Origin: Cordylochernes scorpioides
Lineage: Eukaryota; Arthropoda; Arachnida; Pseudoscorpiones; Chernetidae
Length of the DNA stretch: 64,000 nucleotides
Reading direction: 5' to 3'
NCBI GenBank assembly: GCA_030710605.1
Contig: CP092865.1
Location: 30,040,190 to 30,104,189, forward strand
Under the pieces are notes generated by a model that saw only the letters and a list, made by a program, of their open reading frames with translations, made no database searches and was not told where the DNA came from. Numbering within the stretch: the first letter of the stretch is position 1; every line of letters starts with the position of its first letter. The position numbers and the translations under genes are program-made. Shown here piece after piece: positions 55,665 through 64,000 of the stretch.

Positions 55665-58157
55665 GTTTTTATTTTGTCTTCTGCTTTCGAGCGAGTAGGT
55701 CTAGAGCACATTCTCTCTGAATTTTGTCATTGTTGGTGGATGAAACAGCACCAGTGATTATTTTGGCCGCTTTTGCTTGAACACTGTCTAGTCTTACTTT
55801 TAGTGATGAGCTTGAGGGAGCCCAGACCGGTGTTGCATATTCCATTATCGGCCTTATTAAGGTGATATATCTTGTTCTGAGAATTCTGGGTTTTGCTCCC
55901 CAATTTGTTCTACATAGCCTTCTCAGAATGTTTAGTTTTCTGATAGCTCTATTTGAGGTGCTAATTATGTGTTCTGAAAATTCCAATTCCTCATCAATAA
56001 TAATTAAAATAATTTTGTTGACATCTTGTCAATACATGCACAGTCTGCACTATTAAAAAAAGATAATATGCATTATATACACTATGTACAATGAATATGG
56101 CGCCTCTGCCAGCGCTGCAGAATTTGGTGGAGAATCGCCAGTGGGTCTCCAGCGACATCACACATTTTGCGATCTACGATGAATACGTAGATCGCGTACT
56201 TCGCCGCTTATGAGATGGTGATGGCGTGGTCCTCGAGACCAACTTGAAAGATCCAGGACTGCAGTATCACACCTAGGTATTATGGATTTCTAATTTTATC
56301 AATTATTTGTTTGTTTATGCTTATTTTGTGGTTATATTTATGCCTTTTTCCCTGTGAGTGGAGAAGAGGCATAGGTTTGGTTTTATTGTGTTTATGGTCA
56401 TTTGGAGTTCCATTGCCCACTTCTACAGTCCTCTCATTGATGTTTTCAGTATTTTTTACGATTTTTCTATGCTGCTACTTGTGTACCATATGGCTATATC
56501 ATCTGCATAACAGGCAACCTTTGTGTCTTCAGTGAGGTAAGGATGGATGTCGTTAATATATAGCAGATAGAGTAGAGGACTGAGCACAGATCCCTGAGTT
56601 ACACCAGCCCATGTTCTTCCTTCCTTGGAAAATTCTCCATTGACCCGAACCTTTAACCTTCTTCCCCTTAAGAAGTTTTGCAATCCAGATTAAGGTTTTT
56701 CCTCTTACTCCGATGTTGTGCAGCTTTTCACGTAATTTCTCCCTCCACACTCGATCAAAAGCTGAGGTCATATCAAGGAATATAGCCGTTGTCTTCTTTG
56801 GCGGTTTTCCTAGAAATCTATTATTGATTGACAGAAGTAGAACAGTTGATCAGTCGTACAGTGCTAGGTTCTATAGGCAGTTTGATAGAGGTTTATTTTA
56901 TTATTGTTAGTGAGCCAGACTATGAGCCTAGAGTGGATAATTCGTTCTGGTATTTTACAAAGTATGCTGGTGAGAGCAATTGGCCGATAGTTATTGTATT
57001 CCTTGGCATCTTTGTTTGGCTTCAGTATTGGCACAATAATTGATATCTTCCAATTCTTTGGTAGTTTACCAGTTTGCCATGAAATGTTCAGTATTCGTAG
57101 GAGTTGATTATTAGCTTTGTCTTCAAAGTGTTTAATAATTTGACCAAAGATTAGATTATCTCTTGGTGACCTCTTGGATTTTTTTATTGATAAGTTTAGC
57201 TCATTCAATGTGAAGTCTCTCGCGAAAATATATTGTTGATGGAAGTTTCTTGCTTGTTTAACTAACTGGTTTATATTATTTTTAGAGTCCTGTCTTCATT
57301 CGTATAGTTGAGTATGAAAGTGCTTGAAAGATATTCAGCAATTATGTCAGCCATCTGTTTGTTCTCGTTCTCGCTGTTCTATTCATATCGTTTAGAGTAT
57401 TGGAGGATTGGTGTTGGTTTTGATTGTTCTCTAATACTCTAATCATATTCCAGTGTTGGCTGTCCTTTCTTGGATCAATTTTTTCGCAGAATTCTTCCAT
57501 TTTTCTTGTTTGCATATCCAAATTTCTTGTTCTATTTTGTGACTAATTTCAATGAGTTCCTTTCTGTTTTCTTCTGTTTTATTTTAAGAGGTTCATTGAT
57601 ATTGTCTCTCTCTCTGAAATCATTGCCTCGATGTTGTGGTTCTTCCAGTAAGGTATCCACAGGTCATTACGTCTACCTCTAGGTATCGATGCTTTTGAAG
57701 CTTTTAAAATGTTCGAAGAGAATTTTTCCAAGTTTTTGTCAAGCGTTCTGTAATTCAATTTTTCGTTGCACAGTTCTTCAAGCTTTGATTTTTTCTCAAA
57801 GCGGCCCTCCTAAAGTTCCATGTTCTTTTATTCTAATGGACATTCTCAATTTTGAAGTTTAGGGTTGTTAAAATTGGTCTGTGGTCACTTATTGCACCTC
57901 TCAGGATTTTCCATTGTGTTGTGGGTGCGATATTGTAATTTATCGCTGTGATGACTATTGCGGATTCTGTGCCTGTGGACTTAGATAGGTAGGTGTTCTC
58001 TCCGTTATTTAACGGTGTAAGGTCGAGGTCGGTTAGCATGTCCTCAACCTGCTGACTTTTGTTATCCTGGACAGGTGATCCCCAAATTGAACTTTTGGCG
58101 TTAAATTCGCCGAGTATGATTGTGATATCCGAAGACGCTTCACTTAATGTCTCTATT
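55665..58157 (-). pseudogene. LINE A, 5' part: endonuclease and reverse transcriptase
   Basis: Minus strand. Endonuclease C-terminal half near 58150-57835 (DITIILGEFNAKSSIWGSPV, then AISDHRPILTTLNF with the catalytic SDH). RT: LPKNWKISIIVPILKPNKDA near 57040; NNYRPIALTSILCKIPERII; TSAFDRVWREKL near 56770; VTQGSVLSPLLYLLYINDI near 56600; the active site CYADDIAIW near 56490; and a thumb part ending LDLLARKQK at 55669. Several stops and shifts. It breaks off exactly where LINE C starts, and its RNase H end is found at 49050-50004. The 5' end stops inside the transposase gene at about 58157. Confidence 0.8.
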
Positions 58158-58159
58158 GT

Positions 58160-58902
58160 GTGTACCCATACAAAATTCAAAGATTTCACGAGCTGAAAGT
58201 TGGCGATTTTGAGATGCGTCAAGAATTCGCTGCATGGGTTTTCCGGCAAATTGATATTGATGAAAACTGGCTGTCGAAGGTTCTGTGGACAGATGATGCT
58301 CACTTTTCTCTAAACGGAGAATTTAACATTCAAAACAGCCGCATTTGGGCAACAGAAAACCCTAGGACTTTTACAGAAATTCCACTTTACCAGCCTAGAG
58401 TTACAGTTTTGTGTGGGTTCACTTCTTTTATTATTGGGCCATTTTTCTTTGAAAAATCAATGGAAGAACTTTTAAAACCGTTTTTGTAACTGGTGAACGT
58501 TATGTTCAAATTTTGAGAGAAAAGGGTATTCCCATATTGCAGGGCAAAAGCACTAAGCGAAATAACATTCATGAAAATGGAGGACCTCCTCATATCTCCC
58601 GAGGTCCCAAACAATTGCTGAAGGATACGTTCGGTGAAAATCGTGTGATAAGTCGCCACTTTATATACCAGTGGCCTCCAAGATCACCAGACTTGACGCC
58701 TTGCGATTTCTGTCTATGGGGGTACATTAAATCGTGTGTTTATCGATGCTGGCCTACCACATTGGCCATGTTGAAGGCTTCTATCAGATGGCACGTTTTA
58801 TCAATTTCAACAGATATGTTATTTAATGCTGTCCATTTTATCATTTATCGTCTGCAGGCGGTGATTGAGAATGAAGGGTGCCACATTGAGCAAGGATTGT
58901 GA
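58160..58902 (+). pseudogene. Mariner/Tc1-like (DDE) transposase, C-terminal two thirds, inactive
   Basis: Starts abruptly at YPYKIQRFHELKVGDFEMRQ, which in related transposases follows the N-terminal HTH domain, so the DNA-binding part is gone. The first catalytic Asp is present in VLWTDDAHFSLNGE. A frame change occurs near 58488. The second site reads HENGGPPHISR where QDGAPPHI is usual, so the essential Asp is lost. The third Asp is present in RSPDLTPCDFCLWGY. The C-terminus (LQAVIENEGCHIEQGL) is complete at 58902. N-terminal loss, frameshift and active-site loss all indicate an inactive copy. Confidence 0.85.
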
Positions 58903-59640
58903 CCTAATACAAGAGAGAAGGCAGCTACCTCATGTGTTATATAAGCTGCCATGTATTATATTATCTACCAATATTTTGCAGCTCTTTGTGTTGGGTTATG
59001 GGGATAATAAATGCTGTCCTCACACCTTGACTCTTTTTTTTTGTGAACAGTAATATTTTGTTTGTCATTTGCTCACATATTATGTCGTGCATACCAGAGT
59101 GTTATAACTTCTCGAATAACACTGGTACACACAATTTTTCCCCTTATGTTTAGTTTTCGCTTTTCGCTCATTAGAAGAAATAGCATAAGGAATATTTTCT
59201 GTACACCAATAACTTTAAAAATTTTGTGCAAAAAAAAATAATACAAAATGATTTTACTACCACGTTTTTCAACGCAAAAGGTCGATTTAAAAATATTTTT
59301 TATTTGAGGGGACACATTTTTTAAAATTGTGTACAGTATAATAAACAATGATAACATTTGACAAGCCCATAGGATATTAGGAATAAAGTACGACAAATAT
59401 ATTTTGTCACTCCCCTCTGTATTTCATTTTTTGGATCATGACAAATATCCAGTTAAATAGTCAAGGGTCGCCAATCAGTCATGAAACTACACATTTCTTA
59501 TAGCAAGAAATCCTATTAATAGTGCCATCATAATTTTTGGTACTATTTTAACATTTCAAAAATTCGTGTATTGATATTAGCAGTGTTTTTCAAACATTCA
59601 ATCTATTTCACAAAACCCCATATAAAATATAAATATTTTT
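58903..59640. other. Transposon 3' flank, no gene
   Basis: Non-coding sequence between the transposase stop and the right inverted repeat. 59080-59420 contains AT-rich sequence with a minus-strand ORF of no recognisable family. Confidence 0.5.
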
Positions 59641-60034
59641 GCTACATGTTTTAATTTGCATTTACATATTTTACATATCACTGATTGTATTTGAAAATCG
59701 TCAACCATTTCTTCAAACTTTTGGCGAAGTGGTGTTTTATTAATTTGTTATTTGATATTATTAGGGTTCTTTCCTGGTATTCAAAAAGGAAAAGTACGTG
59801 TCGATCAGTTATATTTTTCAATTTATCAAACAATTTGGCCGCTGAATCTCTGATTCTGGTAGAGCGCCATCTGGCGAATAAAATTGTAACTAAAATCAAT
59901 TTCGAATTTTTCATTATTTGCCATAAAAAATCCCATTGCATCCTGAATACAATGGTGTTTACCGCATTGCTCTAGCGCAAATATTCGCGGAGTTATTAAT
60001 TTTTAAAATAGTGCGGGACTTTTGGATCACCCTG
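59626..60034 (-). repeat. Right long terminal inverted repeat
   Basis: Inverted copy of 48627-49035. Ends GGATCACCCTG, then TA. Confidence 0.88.
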
Positions 60035-60036
60035 TA

Positions 60037-60536
60037 TTTAGCAGAGATATAGAAATAATTATGCAGAGAAAATAAAGCATTTTAAATTTTAAATGGCAAA
60101 TATATTTAAGAAATGACATAAAAGGGATGTAACTATAAGAAAATAAGTGATTGAAAACTATTGTAAACAATAGAGAAAAAGTTAAAACGGGGTAAAATAC
60201 CTTGAAATGGATGATGGGCTGGATTTGGCTGTAGATGACTGGTGTTGCAGAGGATGGGTGGAGTTGATTTGCGGAGATGGCTGTATGGAAGAAGACTGCT
60301 TGTAGCTAGAAACTGCTGGAAATGGAGATATCCGAAGTTGTATGGTGTTAACTGGAGTTGTTTGCTGGTTGCGTTGGAGCGGATGATGACTGGAGATGGA
60401 AGGGAGAAGCCTTAGTTTGTTTGATGCTATGGTTGTTTGCTGAGGGCCATAGTTGCTCCAAGATGGTTATGTTTGATTAGGATGGGCTATTTTTGATTGG
60501 GAAAGCTATTTTTGATTGGAAGATTTGCATACCTGA
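60037..60536 (-). other. LARD-like element 5' leader
   Basis: Internal region of the LTR element next to its 5' LTR. 60200-60480 is rich in GGATGG/GATGGC-type triplets (on the plus strand), a low-complexity, non-coding composition common in leaders of non-autonomous LTR elements. Confidence 0.5.
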
Positions 60537-60566
60537 ACCGCACAGGTTCGAATCCTGTCGACTAAT
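60537..60566 (-). promoter_or_regulatory. Long tRNA-complementary primer-binding site
   Basis: On the plus strand CCGCACAGGTTCGAATCCTG, then TCGACTAA, reads like the 3' end of a tRNA: a T arm ACAGG-TTCGAAT-CCTGT followed by acceptor bases. On the element's own strand this is the complement of a tRNA 3' end of nearly 30 nt, directly after the 5' LTR. The CCA-matching TGG is altered (TTA). Which tRNA is uncertain. Confidence 0.6.
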
Positions 60567-60914
60567 TATTATATTTTGATTTCTATTTTAAAAGAAAAAT
60601 GGTGCTGGTGGTGAGATGAGATTGCTTTAATTGAGCTCTCTATAGGATAAACATAATTTGGTAAAAGTACAGCCTGGCTTAAGGCGTAAGAATAAATAAA
60701 ACAAAATATTATTTACATAATTACAAACATGTTTGAGCCGAACCAACGGGAAAGAACAACAACGAGTTTTTATATGCAAAGTGTGACCTCTGGCGGTCGA
60801 TTTAAACAGAGTATTTATATCTATGAAATTATAATTTTAAATAAAATAACACTTTAACATAATTCTAAATAAAATATTTTAATATAACATTTTAAATAAT
60901 ACATTTATATAACA
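60567..60914 (-). repeat. 5' LTR of the LARD-like element
   Basis: See 47059-47411. Outer end ATATAACA at 60914, then TATATATAC. Shares the AACACTTTAACATAATTCTA segment and all other blocks of its partner. Confidence 0.85.
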
Positions 60915-61095
60915 TATATATACTTAGAAAGGCCCGTTTAGTGCTCGTTCATTACCCCACGTGTTCGTTTAATTGAGTACTTCAAAGTTTTCCAGATGAA
61001 GTTCTAAATGAACCCCTCCCCCTTCTCTATCTGGGAAGGAATAGTTAGGGGATAGTAGAAGAGAATTGAAACATTTCAACAAAAACGAGACCCTC

Positions 61096-61124
61096 TATAT
61101 AAACAGTGTATATGTTGATCTCAT
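61096..61124 (+). promoter_or_regulatory. Candidate TATA/Inr core promoter of the Methuselah-like gene
   Basis: TATATAAA at 61096-61103 is followed 20 or so bases later by TCATTT at 61121, which fits the arthropod initiator TCAKTY. The predicted start A (61123) is 27 bases after the TATA start. It gives a 115-nt 5' UTR to the candidate start codon at 61238. There is one short upstream ORF (ATG at about 61143, eight codons). AT-rich DNA yields such motifs by chance, so this is suggestive only. Confidence 0.4.
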
Positions 61125-61237
61125 TTTTAAAGGCAAATTTCAATGGCGATTAGTGGAGAAGGGGTATGAAACGTCGATATTTTAACAGCCGAAATCGATT
61201 CCCGCATTGAGCAATTTTTTCTTAAAATGTTGCAACG

Positions 61238-63129
61238 ATGGACCCCGATTCTGGCAGAAGCCCAAACCTACCAGTGAGTTTAAGTAACCAACCGGGGCCC
61301 TGGCAGTTTGTAAGTATCATGGTTGAACTGCTTTCTATACATGTGGTGCGTTTATAGTAAAAGGAGCCGTCGCTGATCATTTCGACTGTGTATATATTAT
61401 TACGTGTTTATCATAGCGCAATTAGGATAAGTTCTACCACCAGTTTAAATAATATTTTTATCTATTAATATTTGATATTGAAATAATATATTCAACTAAA
61501 ATAATTAATAACACAACTCTATATAAGTAATTTAATCTTGAATTTTATTTGTGTTTTCAGATACTCGTGATTATATCCATGTTTCTTCAATCAAATAACG
61601 GAGAAGCTATAACTAAACCCAGATCTAATCCCACCGTGGATATTAGAGAAAATTATGGGTCTAGTAGCTCAGCTGTTTATAGTAAAGAAATAGACACTTT
61701 CATATCAAATCCTAAATATTATATAGAAAAGAGACACATTTTAATAGAAACCAAAACAACAATGAATACTTATACAACCTTTTCTTTAGATAAAAATACT
61801 GAACAAACGAAACTTCTCAATGAAACTGAAGAGCACTCCAAAGATTGCATCAAAATTCCACTATTACCTAGTGAATATAGACTATTATTAGATAGAAATA
61901 CTATTAAAATATTTAAACAACACCCATTTATATATACATCTAGTTACTACAAGGATGGCGATGTAGTTTACATCTGTATTGATATACTTAATATTAAACC
62001 AACACTATCGAAATTTTCAAAGGATTTCGCAAATTGCCGGAAAGTTATTCTACAAAATGTAAATTACACTTTATTACCGAATAACTCTTTATTTGTAGAT
62101 AATGTCAATAAAACATTCGATCAATATTTAGTATACAACACAAGTATTTATATTTGTCACAATAATTCCCAATTATATTTTCAGAAAAATTTTAAGGGTC
62201 AAAATGAAGAAGTATTTCACATTATCCGAACTATAGCTACTATATGTTCAGCCATATTTATATTTTTTCATCTTATTATGTTTTGTTCCATACCTAAGTT
62301 AAGAAATCTTGGTGGATATAAATTAGCATGTTTATCTTTTTCTTTATTATCTTTTTATATATTGATAATAAATAATGAATTTCATATTATAATAGAGAAT
62401 GAGTCATATTCCTTATGTGTTGTATTACTTTCTATGAGTTTTTATGCTAATATAACGCCTTTTTTCTGGATGAATGCTATGGCCTTTGACTTGTGTTATA
62501 CGTTATACAGGTCTAAAAAATCACAAATAATATTCTCTAGTACTAGAAAATATAGCAGTTTAATACTATATTCCCTTTATGGATGGGGGATACCGTTTAT
62601 TATTCTAGTAATATTCCTAGTATTATCAAATAATCCAAATCTTACTCCTATACTATTTCCAAATATGGATTCAAAGAATTGTAGAATTTCATTTCTAGAA
62701 GTATTTCTCATATTTATATCACTACCCGTTTTCCTACTAACTTTTCTGAATGCCATTCTATTTTCATATTCAACTTTCTTATTAAGAGGCTTAAAAAGTA
62801 AAATTGGGAATGATTCTGAAAATAAATTTCCACAAGTTATAACATTTTCACTTTTCCTTAAAATTGCTGTTATGATGGGATTTTCATGGGTTTTATTTTA
62901 TATATCAATATTTTGTCCAATATATGTCAAATTCTTTGCTGAAATTTTAACACGTTGTCAGGGTGTTTTTATTTTCATTCTTTTCACCTGTTGTCATCCA
63001 AAGTTGAATTGGCATCGTAAGTTTAACTTCTCAAATTGTTCCAGAATAGGAATCTTCAGTTCAATTCCTTCTTCAAGAACACAAAGGCAGAATGATACAA
63101 CGAAAAACGTCGAAGAAACTTATCAATAA
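61238..63129 (+). CDS. Methuselah-like G-protein-coupled receptor, two exons
   Basis: Exon 2 (61561-63129, 522 codons) is certain. A pyrimidine-rich acceptor (TTTGTGTTTTCAG) precedes an Ile/Leu-rich signal-peptide segment (ILVIISMFLQSNNGEA). The roughly 200-residue extracellular domain has several cysteines and N-glycosylation sequons. It is followed by seven hydrophobic segments starting near residues 225, 257, 290, 338, 384, 431 and 463 of the frame from 61549. FFWMNAMAFDLCYTLYRS (TM3) and YGWGIPFII (TM4) are characteristic of the Methuselah family. Cysteines before TM3 (SLCVVL) and in loop 2 (KNCRISF) can form the conserved bridge. The cytoplasmic tail is short. These receptors signal at the plasma membrane and affect stress resistance and lifespan in Drosophila; the ligand here is unknown. 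Inferred exon 1 (61238-61273, 12 codons from ATG, after an in-frame TAA) has a consensus donor A|GTGAGT and the matching phase, giving a 534-residue protein. Exon 1 is less certain (about 0.5). Confidence 0.85.
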
Positions 63130-63223
63130 TATAGCGTTATTTAAATTTGCATATAAATTTATCATTCTAGAGGGCAAATTTTAAAACCGTTTTTGCACAT
63201 TATAGGTATACCATTTATATTCA

Positions 63224-63229
63224 ATTAAA
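63224..63229 (+). terminator. Possible polyadenylation signal of the receptor gene
   Basis: ATTAAA about 95 bp after the stop codon is the nearest known poly(A) hexamer; no AATAAA occurs in the first 200 bp. Weak evidence alone. Confidence 0.3.
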
Positions 63230-64000
63230 CAATTTTTTGAATTCTTATTCCAATATTTCTAGATTTTTCAGAAGCACAAACTTTGATTAGAAAGTAACTT
63301 AAGTTCGTGTTCAGCATAAAAGTTTATTAATATATAATATATTGTCGATTGTATGATAACATTGGATTTCTTCCTCTGATGTTTATATAGCACACAAATA
63401 TTTATATTTCAAAAATGTTTCTCAAATCTAGACCAACAGAAGCCCGAGCCGATTCCTATGTTTTATAGATTTTTTTTTCTACTTCGAAAAGATATCTACA
63501 CACATTTCAATATAAAAAGTAATTTAACCCTAAATCATATGTTCATACTTCAAGGGATTGATTTGTTTAATGGATATATCCAGTTCTCCGCTCTTCATGG
63601 CATTTTGTTAACTTTCATAAGCCATTTGGGATGTATTAATTACTTTGCTGATTTTTACCAAGTTAGATTCCCCATTAGATTTCCCTCAATATATATTTTA
63701 ATTACCTCTTGAAAATATACCTTTTATATTTTATGTATGGATTTTGAACGTCGTTTTCCAATCATTAACTGTTTTTTTCGAGCACTCTTCTGTCGCTTTC
63801 TTCATTGATCTTGTTACTATTCTTGCAATTTTATTTTTACTGGGTTATCGCTCAAGCTACTCGCTTTTTTGTTTGTTTACTTTTACTATCTATTTGGCTT
63901 AACAATTTCTAATCGATCCCTAGCTTCCCTCTCATTTGTTCTCTTAACTTCATCTTGGCCTATTGTGCCGTTAGTGATTTCACGATCGCACAGTTTCTAC
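63230..64000. other. 3' flank, no gene seen
   Basis: AT-rich. An 84-codon frame at 63458-63712 is hydrophobic and matches nothing I know. Confidence 0.5.

Larger units (their letters stand above)
48627..60034 (+). mobile_element. Mariner/Tc1-like DNA transposon with about 394-bp inverted repeats
   Basis: It starts CAGGGTGATCCAAAAGTCCC and ends with the same sequence inverted. TA flanks each side (48625-48626, 60035-60036). The inverted repeats (48627-49020 and 59641-60034) are equal in length and match closely by eye over their whole span. A plus-strand transposase fragment sits near the right end. About 9 kb of LINE sequence separates the left repeat from the transposase remnant, whose N-terminal half has been lost. 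Confidence 0.88.
47059..60914 (-). mobile_element. Non-autonomous LTR element (LARD-like) hosting further insertions
   Basis: Direct repeats of about 350 bp at 47059-47411 and 60567-60914 behave as LTRs: on the minus strand they start TGTTATAT and end ATATAATA. They are flanked by TATATA-type sequence on both outer sides, with a purine tract (CACAGGGGAGAAA) inside the left one and a tRNA-complementary primer site inside the right one. After removing the nested DNA transposon (48627-60034), the interior is about 1.7 kb and encodes no Gag or Pol. It would therefore rely on proteins from another element. Confidence 0.8.

Noticed and set aside
60537-60566. tRNA gene or tRNA-derived SINE
   Set aside because: Only the T arm and 3' end are present, directly inside an LTR, which fits a primer-binding site; no D arm, anticodon arm or A box is found.

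Overview
This window is AT-rich, intron-containing, repeat-dominated eukaryotic DNA, most likely from an arthropod. The main evidence is a Methuselah-type class B GPCR at the right end, a receptor family best known from arthropods. The transposons agree: mariner/Tc1, Ty1/copia, Ty3/gypsy, R1/Jockey-like LINEs, a Penelope-like element and Helitron-like repeats. Nothing in it is bacterial. I cannot name the species from sequence alone; an arachnid or a copepod would fit as well as an insect.

Layout, left to right. 1-7.3 kb: the end of a Tc1/mariner element, then a chain of Helitron-like repeats (TC...CTAG ends with a 3' hairpin). Two of them carry a tRNA-Gly(GCC) gene, and they flank a 3.4-kb minisatellite of about 32-bp units. 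A third tRNA-Gly and a damaged tRNA-Phe follow. 7.3-15 kb: mostly non-coding DNA with a pogo/Tigger-like MITE, two GC-rich islands with unrecognised or gag-like coding fossils, and a dead full-length mariner (13.1-14.4 kb). 15-18.1 kb: a decayed Ty3/gypsy pol with its 3' LTR, and a copia-like LTR. 19.8-21.3 kb: a decayed Penelope-like element with a hammerhead-like motif. 22.4-22.9 kb: two phase-compatible minus-strand exons, probably a cellular gene. 23.7-33.7 kb: a copia element with LTRs and 5-bp target duplication, split by a 5.3-kb minus-strand gypsy element with its own LTRs and target duplication. 35.0-39.5 kb: an intact, recently inserted copia element (one 1289-residue ORF, near-identical 218-bp LTRs, half-tRNA-type primer site). 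It landed in sequence that itself looks like an exon boundary. 39.5-47 kb: possible exons, inverted repeats, hammerhead-like fossils, a MITE and an 80-bp palindrome. 47.06-60.91 kb: a nested stack. A non-autonomous LTR element contains a mariner-like DNA transposon with about 394-bp inverted repeats, which in turn contains three LINE copies in both orientations. 61.2-63.1 kb: the only convincing complete cellular gene, the Methuselah-like receptor, with a plausible TATA/Inr promoter and a short first exon.

The window is therefore mainly a record of sequential insertions. Relative ages can be read from nesting and LTR divergence: the copia at 35 kb is youngest, the gypsy at 25-30 kb is older, and the copia it interrupts is older still. 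The only elements that look potentially functional are the 35-kb copia (intact ORF), the gypsy (one apparent frameshift) and two of the tRNA-Gly genes.
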